Assembly (NCBI GenBank): GCA_964498785.1 | Contig: CAZCJL010000061.1 | Span: 1-40,372 of the forward strand | From: Mariaggregatimicrobium sp964498785 | GTDB lineage: Bacteria > Zhuqueibacterota > Zhuqueibacteria > Thermofontimicrobiales > Thiofontviventaceae | Length of the DNA stretch: 40,372 nt | Direction: 5' to 3' | Part shown: one piece after another, positions 9,062-17,644 of the stretch | Layout of the letters: each line of letters starts with the position of its first letter | Position numbering within the stretch: the first letter of the stretch is position 1 | The notes under the pieces: generated by a model | Seen by the model: only the letters and a program-made list of their open reading frames with translations | Told to the model about the DNA's origin: nothing | Database searches by the model: none | Made by a program: the position numbers and the translations under genes

Positions 9062-9931
9062 ATGAAGTTTAATTTCAAACGGTTTGTCATAATAACTCTG
9101 CTCGCATTACCGGTCCTGTTTTTCTGTGCCAAAACAGAAGAAACATCGGCTCTGGATATCCAAAAGGACTGGCGGCTGGGTATTCATGCCTATACATTCA
9201 AAAAATTTACTTTTTTTGAGGCCATTGATAAAACGGCGTCCCTTGGATTGAATTGGATTGACGTTGGCAGAGGAGCGTATTTCAGTCCTGAAAAGCGGGA
9301 TATCAGAACCCATTATCTCATGCTGACCCCTGAGCTACGAAATGAATTAAAGCAAAAGTTACAAAAAGAAGGCGTTACCCTGATTAATTATGGCGTTGTT
9401 AAATTCACTAATGATGAAACTGAATGCAGGCAGGTTTTCGATTTTGCAAAAGAAATGGGAATTCAGACCATTGTTGCGGAGCCGGAAGAAGATGCCTTCG
9501 ATCTGCTGGAAAAATTGTGCGATGAATACAATATCAATGTCGCGATTCATAATCACCCGAAACCGACGCCATATTGGGACCCAAACAAAGTGAAGCAAAT
9601 TCTGGATGGAAGAAGCAAGCGGCTTGGTGTATGCGGAGACACCGGTCACTGGATGCGTTCCGGAATCAATCCGGTGGATGCATTAAAAATGCTGGAAGGT
9701 CGCGTAATTTGTCTGCATTTAAAAGATCTCAATGAATTCGGCATTCGCGAATCCCATGATGTGGTATGGGGAACCGGTGTGGGAGACGTCAAAGGCGTTT
9801 TGGAAGAATTATATCGCCAAAAATTTAAAGGCGTGATCTCCATTGAATATGAATACAATTGGGATAATAACATGCCGGATGTGGAAAAATGCATTCAATT
9901 TTATAATGAAACAGTGAAGGATTTTAAATAG
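9062..9931 (+). CDS. Secreted sugar phosphate isomerase/epimerase-like TIM-barrel protein
   Basis: This is a xylose-isomerase-like TIM barrel (AP endonuclease 2 family). Recognisable strands include LGIHAYTF near the N-terminus, NVAIHNHPKP, GVCGDTGHWMRSG, VICLHLKDL and GVISIEYEY, which supply the His, Asp and Glu metal ligands of the family. Unlike most family members it has a hydrophobic export signal with a Cys at the end (LFFC, residue 22). The frame could start at 9026, but the ATG at 9062 follows GAGGTG (9052-9057) and begins the signal. It lies between a Tat sulfatase and a Tat oxidoreductase, so it probably works in the periplasm on a sugar released or oxidised there, perhaps a 3-keto-glycoside. 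That substrate is inference. Confidence 0.85.
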   Translation: MKFNFKRFVIITLLALPVLFFCAKTEETSALDIQKDWRLGIHAYTFKKFTFFEAIDKTASLGLNWIDVGRGAYFSPEKRDIRTHYLMLTPELRNELKQKLQKEGVTLINYGVVKFTNDETECRQVFDFAKEMGIQTIVAEPEEDAFDLLEKLCDEYNINVAIHNHPKPTPYWDPNKVKQILDGRSKRLGVCGDTGHWMRSGINPVDALKMLEGRVICLHLKDLNEFGIRESHDVVWGTGVGDVKGVLEELYRQKFKGVISIEYEYNWDNNMPDVEKCIQFYNETVKDFK

Positions 9932-9935
9932 ACCG

Positions 9936-9968
9936 ATCCTTGCGAAGGTTTTAAACCTTCGCAAGGAT
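9936..9968. repeat. Perfect intergenic palindrome, CTTGCGAAGG family
   Basis: The arm ATCCTTGCGAAGGTTT (9936-9951) is an exact inverted copy of 9953-9968 around a single T. It starts five bases after a stop codon and is not followed by a T-run. The same geometry and core recur at 23512-23544, and half copies at 15361 and 17457, so it is a dispersed element that may also stabilise transcripts or attenuate transcription. Confidence 0.85.
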
Positions 9969-10033
9969 TTCCCGGGAAGATTACTATCAAAGTAGTACAG
10001 ACATTTTAAGCGATATAAAGACGGAGAAAAATA

Positions 10034-11419
10034 ATGAGTGAAGAAAATATGAAATCGACGGTAACCAGACGCCAGTTTTTAACCGGGGCGATGACTGCCG
10101 GCGCCGCGTTTACCATTGTTCCGGGTCATGTTCTGGGAGGAAAAGGCAACAAAGCCCCGAGCGACAAATTGAATGTCGCTGCTGTCGGAATTGGCGGAAT
10201 GGGTAGAAATAACCTGAAAAATGTGGCTCAAAGTGGGGAAAATATTGTGGCGTTGTGCGATGTGGACCAGGAATATGCACGGGATGTTTTTGAGGACTTT
10301 CCCAATGCGAAACGGTATGCTGATTTCCGAGAAATGCTGGAAAAGCAAAAAGATATCGATGCGGTCATCGTTGCCACGCCGGATCACAGTCATTCCGTGA
10401 TTGCGGCAATGGCGATGAGAATGGGAAAAGGGGTATATGTGCAGAAACCGATTTCGCGAACCATTACCGAAGCGCGCAAGCTCACAGAAATTGCGCGGGA
10501 GACAGGAGTCGCAACTCAAATGGGAAATCAGGGACATTCCGGTGATGGCGTTCGCCTGATATGTGAATGGATCTGGGACGGCGCCATTGGTCCTGTGCGG
10601 GAAGTTCATGCCTGGACCAACCGACCGGTGTGGCCGCAGGGAATTCACAAGCCTTATGGACGAGCGCGGGTTCCCAATACGCTGGAATGGGATTTATGGC
10701 TCGGTCCGGCTGCTAATCGGGATTATCATCCGGATTACCTGCCGCGCAAATGGCGCGGATATTGGGATTTTGGCTGCGGTGCAATCGGCGACATGGGCTG
10801 CCATATTTTTGATCCGATTTTCTCGGCGTTGAAACTGGGTTATCCCACTACCGTGAAAGCAAGCTCGCCCCAGATTTTCATCGATCGCGGCGTGCTGAAC
10901 GACACCATGGCGGATACTGCTCCTGTCGCTTCTATCGTTCGATTTCAATTTCCGTCCCGGGAAAAGATGCCTCCGGTAAAAGTTATCTGGTTTGATGGCG
11001 GCTTATTACCACCAACTCCCGACGATCTGGAACCCGGTCGCCGCATGGGTAGCGGTCAAAGCGGCGTCATCTTTATCGGGGATAAAGGAAAACTCATGTG
11101 CGGTGAGTACGGCGACAGCCCGCGCCTGATCCCCGAAACAAAGATGAGAGCTTACAAGCAGCCGCCTAAAACATTGCCGCGCATTCCATTGGGAAGCGCC
11201 GGGCATGAACGCGACTGGATTCGTGCGTGCAAAGGCGGTGATCCGGCATGCTCTAATTTCGAATATGCCGGTCCGATGACCGAAGTCGCACTGCTCGGAA
11301 ATGTCGCCATTCGCATGGGCAAAAAACTGGAATGGGATGGCGAAAACATGAAAGCAACCAATGCGCCGGAAGCGGATGAATTCATCCAGCACCAATACCG
11401 GCAGGATTGGAGTTTATAA
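10034..11419 (+). CDS. Tat-exported Gfo/Idh/MocA family oxidoreductase
   Basis: This is an NAD(P)-dependent sugar dehydrogenase-like protein. A twin-arginine signal (TRRQFLTGA, residues 11-19) precedes a Rossmann fold with VGIGGMG (51-57), the acidic CDVD at the end of the second strand (D76-D78), ATPDHSH (114-120) and VQKP (136-139), a variant of the usual EKP carrying the substrate-binding Lys138. The C-terminal alpha/beta domain contains WDFGCGAIGDMGCHIFD, where family catalytic residues usually lie. GGAG at 10022-10025 supports the start. Tat export fits a protein folded with tightly bound cofactor in the cytoplasm. It is adjacent to a secreted isomerase-like protein, which suggests periplasmic oxidation of a sugar or glycoside. 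Substrate unknown. Confidence 0.9.
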   Translation: MSEENMKSTVTRRQFLTGAMTAGAAFTIVPGHVLGGKGNKAPSDKLNVAAVGIGGMGRNNLKNVAQSGENIVALCDVDQEYARDVFEDFPNAKRYADFREMLEKQKDIDAVIVATPDHSHSVIAAMAMRMGKGVYVQKPISRTITEARKLTEIARETGVATQMGNQGHSGDGVRLICEWIWDGAIGPVREVHAWTNRPVWPQGIHKPYGRARVPNTLEWDLWLGPAANRDYHPDYLPRKWRGYWDFGCGAIGDMGCHIFDPIFSALKLGYPTTVKASSPQIFIDRGVLNDTMADTAPVASIVRFQFPSREKMPPVKVIWFDGGLLPPTPDDLEPGRRMGSGQSGVIFIGDKGKLMCGEYGDSPRLIPETKMRAYKQPPKTLPRIPLGSAGHERDWIRACKGGDPACSNFEYAGPMTEVALLGNVAIRMGKKLEWDGENMKATNAPEADEFIQHQYRQDWSL

Positions 11420-11429
11420 GAGGATACTC

Positions 11430-12758
11430 ATGAAAATACAAATATTCAACCAGAACAGAATTGCTGTTTTTGCACTTCTTTTGATATTAATATTCTGCGT
11501 GTTCACGCGGGAAAGCCTTGCCACATTAAAGGCCGGATTCTCCAAAATCGATATTACTCCGGAGAACCCGGTTGTCATGTTCGGATATCAGGGCAGAGGC
11601 AATACGTTGTCCGAGGGAGTTCACGACCGGCTTTATGCACGCGTCACTGCCTTTGAAAATGATGGTAAAAAATTACTGATCATTTCGTCAGATCTGGGTG
11701 ATTTCTATTTTGGTACGTATGAATATTTTCAAGAGGCGATTGCTGAGGAATTCGCTCTCGATCAATCTGAAATATTTTTAACATGCACGCATACACATGC
11801 CGCACCAACGCTGACGATCGATAAGGAAAAAAATTTCACATTGTTTAAAATCAGACGAAAAGACGCTGCTCCGTATCCAACGAATCTGGAATACACAAAG
11901 CATCTCAAGTCAAAACTCATTTCTGCGGTTAAGGAGGCGTTTGACCGGATGCAGGATGTCAGGATCGGAGCGGGTATCGGCTATTGCCCGATTGGTATGA
12001 ACCGTCGCGCAGTGCAGCCAGACGGCAGCATCGCGCTCGGTCGGAATCCGTATGGTCCTGTGGACAAAGATGTGCATGTGCTGAAAATAATCGATAATGA
12101 GGATCAGATAAAAAGTCTGCTATTCGACTTTGCAACGCATGGAACCAGTCTCGGGCAGAAGAATCTGCAAATAAGCGGAGATGTCCTTGGACTGGCTGCG
12201 CAATTTGTCGAGAATTATCATGAGAAGGAAGTCATTGCTCCGGTTTTTCCCGGTGCATCAGGAGATATTAATCCGTGGTACGTGAAGCTCACTGAATTTA
12301 ATGATCAAAACGGATGGATACCTGAAACCGAATTACTTGGCATTATGCTGGGAGAAGAGGTCGTGCATACGCATCAGCGCATAAAGGAATTTCAGAGTGA
12401 ATGCACGATTAAAACCGCTTTTGCTGCCATCGAGCTGCCGACCCGGGGCGAGATGAGGGGACAGAAGTTATTGCAGAAAACATACCCTCTGAATATCACG
12501 GCAGCCCGGATCGGAGATGTGGCATTTATCGGTTTTGGCACTGAAATGTTGACCGAGATCGGAATGGAGATTAAAAAAGCATCGCCGTTTAAATATACTT
12601 TTTTGATAACGCATTGTAACGGCGCGTCCGGTTATCTCGCGCCACATCACGCGTATACCGAAGACGGATATGAAATTTTCTCCAGCCCGTTTGCACCGCA
12701 GGCAGCAGAAATGGTGGTAACAAAGGCACTGTCAATGCTTTATGATTTGAAAAACTGA
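11430..12758 (+). CDS. Neutral/alkaline ceramidase-like (PF04734-type) protein without the catalytic Ser
   Basis: An N-terminal signal anchor precedes a ceramidase-type domain beginning AGFSKIDITPENP, with the zinc-binding CTHTHAAP (H121, H123) and GASGDINPW. In characterised neutral ceramidases the equivalent of the latter reads about SNAGD.SPN with a nucleophilic Ser; here the aligned position is Gly275 (PGASGD), so amidase activity on ceramide is doubtful. The family is common beside sulfatases and glycosidases, which suggests a role on a glycan substituent or amide, but that is inference. The frame opens at 11361; the ATG at 11430 is chosen because AAGAGGAT (11418-11425) precedes it and the signal peptide starts there. 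It lies 10 bases after the oxidoreductase stop, so it is probably co-transcribed. A decayed paralogue follows. Confidence 0.8.
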   Translation: MKIQIFNQNRIAVFALLLILIFCVFTRESLATLKAGFSKIDITPENPVVMFGYQGRGNTLSEGVHDRLYARVTAFENDGKKLLIISSDLGDFYFGTYEYFQEAIAEEFALDQSEIFLTCTHTHAAPTLTIDKEKNFTLFKIRRKDAAPYPTNLEYTKHLKSKLISAVKEAFDRMQDVRIGAGIGYCPIGMNRRAVQPDGSIALGRNPYGPVDKDVHVLKIIDNEDQIKSLLFDFATHGTSLGQKNLQISGDVLGLAAQFVENYHEKEVIAPVFPGASGDINPWYVKLTEFNDQNGWIPETELLGIMLGEEVVHTHQRIKEFQSECTIKTAFAAIELPTRGEMRGQKLLQKTYPLNITAARIGDVAFIGFGTEMLTEIGMEIKKASPFKYTFLITHCNGASGYLAPHHAYTEDGYEIFSSPFAPQAAEMVVTKALSMLYDLKN

Positions 12759-12782
12759 TCAATCCAAATTTTGGAGATTTTC

Positions 12783-12942
12783 ATGTAAAGATATTGGCGG
12801 CGATCTTCCGCATTATGTGCCTGATATCCGTTCTGCAGCCTATGGCGGCTATGGTGCGGATTCCGATCCCCGGTTGATCGCTGTTTGTGCGGGGGAGCGG
12901 ATCATGAACAAGCAATTTGAAAATCTGTACCAGCTTCGATGA
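12783..12942 (+). pseudogene. Remnant of a second ceramidase-like gene
   Basis: In a different frame from the preceding gene, 12790-12942 encodes about 50 residues containing HYVPDIRSAAYGGYG and CAGERIMN with a final LYQLR. These line up with the C-terminus of the gene at 11430 (YLAPHHAYTEDGYE, QAAEMVV, LYDLKN). Just upstream, TTGGAGATTTTC leads to ATG at 12783 followed at once by TAA, which looks like a gene start joined by a large internal deletion to its own tail. It is too short to be a working protein. The remaining bases to 13003 contain only the ribosome-binding site of the next gene. Confidence 0.55.
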
Positions 12943-13003
12943 ATTACACCTGGCACGCACTAAAGCAGACGTTTTTCTTGAAATATTTTAAGGAACAATA
13001 ATC

Positions 13004-15352
13004 ATGATTTCAAAAAAAATATTGACATTTTTTCTCTCATCTCTAATTTTACTGGTGATGGCTACAGCCGTCCAATCAGATGATGAAATTTATCTTGACC
13101 CAAATCAATCCATTGATAAACGGGTTGAGGATTTATTATCCAGAATGACACTCGAAGAAAAGATTGGTCAGATAAATATGCCCTGCGTTTATCTGAGGGA
13201 TATGGGCAGAGATATCCCCAGCAAGATGGACGCGTGTATAAAATTCACCGAAGGAACATACGTCAAGGGAATCGGACCCGGAGGCGGATTTTTCACGCTG
13301 GCAGATAATATTTTACCGGAAGGCGCCCGGCAGCAGGCAGAGTTTTTCAATAAACTTCAGAAAATCGCGCTGAAGAAAACGCGTTTAAAAATCCCTCTGC
13401 TACAGACCGAAGAAGGCACGCATGGCTTGATGTGCTCTGGCGGAACCATTTTCCCGGAGGGAATTGCCATCGGAAGTACATGGAATATGGATCTGGTGCA
13501 ACAGATTTACGCGGACGTGGCAAAAGAAGGCAGATCCGCCGGTATCCATCAGTTGTTCACGCTGGTAGTGGAGCCGATCCTGGATCCGCGGATGGGAAGG
13601 AATCAGGAAGCTTACAGTGAAGACCCGTTCCTGACAGCCTGCATTGCAGAAGCCATTGTCGCCGGCGCACAGGGTGATGATATCTCTGCCAGTGATAAGG
13701 CAGTCGCCGGACTCTGTCATTATCCGGGACAAAGTCTGCCGATGAGCGGTCTCGAACGCGGATCAATGGAAATATCCGAACGCATGCTGCGCGAAGTCTT
13801 CCTTCCACCGTGGGTTGCTGGTATCAAAAAAGCTGGTGCGCTGGGCGTCATGGCAACCTACCCCGCAATCGACGGCGTTCCGGTTCATGGTTCGGAGAAA
13901 ATTCTCACGAAAATCCTTCGGGAAGAACTGGGATTCGAGGGACTTGTCCTCAGCGAGGGCGGCGGCATCGAAACATTGGTTTATGAGCAGGTGGCTGCGG
14001 ATCAGAAACAGGCTGGCGAATTGGCGATCAAAGCCGGCGTGGATGTGGGCATTTCCTTTGAAGAAGGATATATGGATAAAATGATCGAAAATGTCGGGCA
14101 GGGGAAAGTATCCATCGATCTGATCGACCGGGCGGTGCGCCGGATACTGACTCTGAAATTCAGACTTGGATTGTTTGAAAATCCGTACGTCGATCCCGAT
14201 CACGCGGCAGAAGTTCGTCATTCACCTCAACATCAGGAATTGGCATTGCAGGCAGCACGCGAAGGGATCGTGTTATTGAAGAATGAAAATAATCTGTTGC
14301 CGCTGGATAAAAATATCAAATCCATTGCCGTCATTGGTCCCAATGCGGATAACGACAGAAATCAATTGGGTGATTATACATCGAAGACGATCCTGCAGGA
14401 TATTGTCACTGGGCTGGATGGAATTAAAGCAAAAGTATCTGATAAAACGAAAGTGATGTATGTGAAAGGTTGTGATGTTGTCGGCACCGATACTTCGGAC
14501 ATTGCCAATGCCCGCGAAGCAGCGGAATCTGCGGATGTGGTTGTGGTCGTTGTCGGGGAAAATGAACGGCGGGCAGCCGATAAGAAAGGGACGAATGGTG
14601 AAGCCAGAGATATTGCAAGTCTTGATCTGACAGGGCTTCAACAGCAGCTTATTCAAACTGTTTATGAAACCGGCACGCCAACAGTCGTGGTGCTGATTAA
14701 TGGCAGACCATTATCCATCCGCTGGTCTGCTGAACATGTGCCAGCGATTGTAGAAGCGTGGATTCCAGGCGAAAAAGGCGGTCATGCAGTGGCAGATGTG
14801 CTGTTTGGCGATTATAATCCTGACGGTCGTCTTGCTGTGACGATCCCGCGGCATGTGGGGCAGTTGCCGGTCTATTATTTCCACAAACCATCGAAGGAGT
14901 ACTACCTTGAACGCGCCCGCAGAAACCACGGTTTCGAAGGATATGTGGATATGAGCGCCGAGCCGTTGTACGAATTTGGGTATGGTTTGAGCTACACCAG
15001 TTTTGAATACAGCAATCTTCAAATTTCTCCAGCAGAGATCGGTCCGGCAGGACAGGTGAATATTCAGGTGGATGTGAAGAATACCGGTGACCGGGCTGGA
15101 AATGAGGTAGTACAATTGTACATCAACGATGTCGTTAGTAGTATTACCACACCGGTCAAAGAATTGAGGTCATTTGAAAAAATTGCATTAGAACCAGGAG
15201 AACGTAAAATAGTGACATTTAAATTGGGACCGGAAGACCTCTCTTTCCTGGATCATTGTTTAAAACCTGTGGTTGAGCCCGGTATATTTGAGATAATGGT
15301 GGGAAGCTCTTCAGAGGATATTCGTTTGCAGGGGAGTTTGAGGGTTCGTTAG
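13004..15352 (+). CDS. Exported GH3-family glycoside hydrolase-like protein with atypical active site
   Basis: A signal peptide (about 1-25) precedes a GH3 TIM-barrel domain (about 35-400; VEDLLSRMTLEEKIGQ, FPEGIAIGSTWN, DPRMGRNQEAYSEDP), an alpha/beta sandwich domain (about 415-650; REGIVLLKNENNLLPL, GRLAVTIPR) and a C-terminal fibronectin-III-like domain (about 690-775). Its 782 aa is a normal length for three-domain beta-glucosidases and xylosidases. Two key positions differ from the family: the nucleophile motif usually reading SDW or SDY has Glu318 (VLSEGGG), and the Lys-His pair usually reading KHF is Cys238-His239 (LCHYPG). The paralogue at 23586 shares both changes. It probably acts in the periplasm on a beta-linked sugar, but the reaction may deviate from simple hydrolysis. 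AGGAACA at 12991 is the likely ribosome-binding site. Confidence 0.9.
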   Translation: MISKKILTFFLSSLILLVMATAVQSDDEIYLDPNQSIDKRVEDLLSRMTLEEKIGQINMPCVYLRDMGRDIPSKMDACIKFTEGTYVKGIGPGGGFFTLADNILPEGARQQAEFFNKLQKIALKKTRLKIPLLQTEEGTHGLMCSGGTIFPEGIAIGSTWNMDLVQQIYADVAKEGRSAGIHQLFTLVVEPILDPRMGRNQEAYSEDPFLTACIAEAIVAGAQGDDISASDKAVAGLCHYPGQSLPMSGLERGSMEISERMLREVFLPPWVAGIKKAGALGVMATYPAIDGVPVHGSEKILTKILREELGFEGLVLSEGGGIETLVYEQVAADQKQAGELAIKAGVDVGISFEEGYMDKMIENVGQGKVSIDLIDRAVRRILTLKFRLGLFENPYVDPDHAAEVRHSPQHQELALQAAREGIVLLKNENNLLPLDKNIKSIAVIGPNADNDRNQLGDYTSKTILQDIVTGLDGIKAKVSDKTKVMYVKGCDVVGTDTSDIANAREAAESADVVVVVVGENERRAADKKGTNGEARDIASLDLTGLQQQLIQTVYETGTPTVVVLINGRPLSIRWSAEHVPAIVEAWIPGEKGGHAVADVLFGDYNPDGRLAVTIPRHVGQLPVYYFHKPSKEYYLERARRNHGFEGYVDMSAEPLYEFGYGLSYTSFEYSNLQISPAEIGPAGQVNIQVDVKNTGDRAGNEVVQLYINDVVSSITTPVKELRSFEKIALEPGERKIVTFKLGPEDLSFLDHCLKPVVEPGIFEIMVGSSSEDIRLQGSLRVR

Positions 15353-15358
15353 CGATAA

Positions 15359-15371
15359 GACCTTCGCAAGA
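15359..15371. repeat. Half copy of the CTTGCGAAGG palindrome
   Basis: CCTTCGCAAG (15361-15370) equals one arm of the palindrome at 9936-9968 with no opposite arm nearby. It follows GCGATA, as does the half copy near 17457. It lies directly after the GH3 stop codon and looks like a decayed dispersed element. Confidence 0.5.
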
Positions 15372-15430
15372 ATAGTTTGGAAATAGGTTGATAAATTATA
15401 ATTTTTTTATCTCATTAAAATGAGGGAAAA

Positions 15431-17329
15431 ATGAATAAAAAATCTAAAATAACCAGGCGCGATTTTATCTACCGGGCTGGTGTTACAACCGCCGGAGCAA
15501 TGCTGTTGCCATCCATTTCCTGTGGTAAAAAAGGTGATAAACCAAACATTTTATGGATTACGTGCGAAGATGCCAGTCCGAATTTAGGATGTTACGGGGA
15601 TCCGTATGCAATTACACCCAATCTGGATCGTCTTGCAGAACGGGGATTTCGTTTTACGAATGCTTATTCTCATGCCGGCGTATGTGCTCCGTCCCGGTCA
15701 GGGTTGATCACGGGGATGTATCCCAGCTCAATCGGTTCGCATCACATGCGCTGCTTGACAACACTACCGGATATGATCAAATGTTTTCCCGAATATTTGC
15801 GGCAAGCAGGCTATTACTGTTCGAATAACGTGAAAACAGATTATAATTTCGAAGAGTCTCCGCAGACGTGGGACGAATCCAGCAGAACGGCTCACTGGCG
15901 GAACCGCAGTTCGGATCAGCCATTTTTCAGCGTATTTAATTTTGTTGAAACGCATGAATCCAAATACCGGGCGCCGGAAGATCAGTTTCATAGACTCACC
16001 AGATATCTCACTCCGGAGCAACGACATGCTCCGATGAAAGCGACAATTCCGCCGTACATGCCGGATACGCCGCTGATTCGCAGAGAATGGGCGCGGTATA
16101 ATGATTTAATGACTGCAATGGATTACAGAGCCGGTGAGTTGCTGGATCAGCTCAAAGAAGACGGACTGGATGATAATACCATCGTGTTCTTCTTTTCCGA
16201 TCAGGGCGTGGGATTACCCCGCACCAAACAGTGGATATACGATAGCGGCATGAAGGTGCCGCTAATTGTGTATTTCCCGGAGAAATATCGTCACCTTGCG
16301 CCAGGTATACCCGGTTCGACAGTAGATCAGCTTATCAGTTTTGTGGATTTGGCGCCGACTGTGCTGAATCTTGCCGGAGTGCGGATTCCTGATTATATTC
16401 AGGGAAAACCATTTTTAGGTAAAAAAGCCGCCGAGCCGCGGAAATACGTCTATGGGATTCGCGACAGAATGGATGAGCGATACGACATGGTGCGTGCAGT
16501 GCGCGATAAGGAATTCAAATATTATCGTAATTACATGCCCCACCTGCCGCATTGGCCCTGGCTCGAATTTATGGAGCGGTTGGATACGTCCAAAGAGTGG
16601 CGCCGCCTGGATGCAGAGGGAAAACTCGACGGTGCACACGCTTTTTTCATTGCTCCTGCCAAGCCGGTAGAAGAGTTGTACGATATCCAAAATGATCCTG
16701 ATGAATTGAATAATCTTGCTGCTGATCCGCAGTATGCAGATGTGTTGAATCGAATGCGAAAAGCTCACTTGCAATGGGTGAAAGAGACGAGAGACCTCGG
16801 ACTGTTGCCGGAACAGGAAATGCGCGAGCGGGCAAAGGATTCGACCGAATATGAGTACGGACGGAGCGATGATTACAATCTCGACCGGATACTGGACGCA
16901 GCCTTGCTCGTGGGACAGGGTGAAGCGGTTCTCCAGAAGCAAATCGATTTATTAGATGATGAAGACAGTGCTGTGCGTTTCTGGGCTGCCACCGGATTGA
17001 CGAACCAGGGACAGAAAGCACGAGTGGCTGCTTCCGCACTGAAAAAGCGCTTGAGCGATCCTGTACCGGAAGTACGCATCGCGGCTGCGGAGACACTGAG
17101 TCACATTGGCTACGAAAACGACGCACTCTCAACACTGGTTCAACTTCTGGAGCATGACGAACATTGGGTTCGGGTGTACGCCGCGAATATTCTGGACAGA
17201 ATGGGTGAAAGAGCACGACCGGCACTGGAGCAGATGCGAAAGGCGCTAAAGAAAGAATATCCGGATGTAAAACGGATTAACCTGTTTCACTGGCCTCTGG
17301 AACACGCCATTCGGAATTTGGAAAGCTAA
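15431..17329 (+). CDS. S1-family sulfatase with C-terminal HEAT-like repeats
   Basis: A twin-arginine signal (TRRDFIY, residues 8-14) with possible lipobox Cys31 precedes a sulfatase domain: WITCEDASPNLGCYGD (metal site), TPNLDRLAERG, formylglycine motif CAPSR (85-89) and FFFSDQGVG. The ITCED.SPNLGCYGD and MYPSSIGSHHMR segments resemble the N-sulfoglucosamine sulfohydrolase (heparan N-sulfatase)-like branch, so the substrate may be an N- or O-sulfated amino sugar; this is by eye. Residues about 490-605 form several alpha-helical pairs with alternating ALKKRL/AAAETLSHIG patterns, HEAT or PBS-lyase-like repeats not found in ordinary sulfatases, perhaps for partner or substrate binding. At 632 aa it is longer than its 470-507 aa sisters for this reason. 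It follows the GH3 gene by about 80 bases. Confidence 0.9.
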   Translation: MNKKSKITRRDFIYRAGVTTAGAMLLPSISCGKKGDKPNILWITCEDASPNLGCYGDPYAITPNLDRLAERGFRFTNAYSHAGVCAPSRSGLITGMYPSSIGSHHMRCLTTLPDMIKCFPEYLRQAGYYCSNNVKTDYNFEESPQTWDESSRTAHWRNRSSDQPFFSVFNFVETHESKYRAPEDQFHRLTRYLTPEQRHAPMKATIPPYMPDTPLIRREWARYNDLMTAMDYRAGELLDQLKEDGLDDNTIVFFFSDQGVGLPRTKQWIYDSGMKVPLIVYFPEKYRHLAPGIPGSTVDQLISFVDLAPTVLNLAGVRIPDYIQGKPFLGKKAAEPRKYVYGIRDRMDERYDMVRAVRDKEFKYYRNYMPHLPHWPWLEFMERLDTSKEWRRLDAEGKLDGAHAFFIAPAKPVEELYDIQNDPDELNNLAADPQYADVLNRMRKAHLQWVKETRDLGLLPEQEMRERAKDSTEYEYGRSDDYNLDRILDAALLVGQGEAVLQKQIDLLDDEDSAVRFWAATGLTNQGQKARVAASALKKRLSDPVPEVRIAAAETLSHIGYENDALSTLVQLLEHDEHWVRVYAANILDRMGERARPALEQMRKALKKEYPDVKRINLFHWPLEHAIRNLES

Positions 17330-17372
17330 TGGCTCAGGAGTACAGCGTCTTTAGAGCCTGTCCGCGAACTAC

Positions 17373-17387
17373 TCCCGCCGAGCGGGA
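17373..17387. repeat. GC-rich hairpin, TCCCGC type
   Basis: TCCCGC (17373-17378) and GCGGGA (17382-17387) form a perfect 6-bp stem with a three-base loop and are followed by TTT. A near-identical hairpin with loop CAAA occurs at 38140-38155 inside the group II intron, so it is another dispersed short repeat, possibly acting as a weak terminator. Confidence 0.5.
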
Positions 17388-17455
17388 TTTCAAAACGGGC
17401 AAGCTGTATCTTGATACATATTCATGTATTTATCTATATATTGTGTTGTAGCGAT

Positions 17456-17469
17456 ACCTTCGCAAGGGT
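17456..17469. repeat. Half copy of the CTTGCGAAGG palindrome
   Basis: ACCTTCGCAAGGGT matches one arm of the palindromes at 9936 and 23512; the other arm is missing. It follows GCGATA, as does the half copy at 15361, suggesting the two half copies share a common truncated form. Confidence 0.5.
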
Positions 17470-17543
17470 TTTGCCGACGATATCAAAGTTCCTGGACACG
17501 TTCTTTATGCGCTACGGGAGGGGCAGCAATCATGCACGGTATT

Positions 17544-17576
17544 AGATTTCCGAAGTCTTTGAGACTTCGGAAATCT
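17544..17576. repeat. Perfect 15-bp inverted repeat
   Basis: AGATTTCCGAAGTCT (17544-17558) and its exact inverted copy (17562-17576) flank TTG. Its total of 33 bp equals that of the palindromes at 9936 and 23512, and it likewise has a near-contiguous stem, but the core sequence is different. It looks like a second member type of the same kind of dispersed intergenic palindrome. It lies 68 bases upstream of a sulfatase start. Confidence 0.85.
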
Positions 17577-17644
17577 TCAATTTTATAAATCGAACTAACA
17601 ATTGACAGGAATACAAACAATCATGATTACAGGAGACGACAGTA

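Larger units (their letters stand above)
17330..17644. other. Gene-free gap containing three repeat elements
   Basis: No reading frame here is convincing. The gap holds a GC-rich hairpin at 17373-17387 (TCCCGC, loop CGA, GCGGGA) that could weaken transcription, a half palindrome at 17456-17469 and a full palindrome at 17544-17576. The last stretch carries AGGAG just before the next start. The density of repeats suggests this junction is a site of past insertions. Confidence 0.6.

Noticed and set aside
9936..9968. Intrinsic terminator after the secreted isomerase gene
   Set aside because: The palindrome is strong but no T-run follows, and the same element recurs at other places, so it is better called a dispersed repeat.
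10079..10648. A 189-codon minus-strand frame opposite the Tat oxidoreductase
   Set aside because: It is an antisense shadow of a clear Gfo/Idh/MocA gene.
11430..12758. Annotation as a true neutral ceramidase
   Set aside because: The nucleophilic Ser position is Gly, and the genetic context is carbohydrate breakdown.
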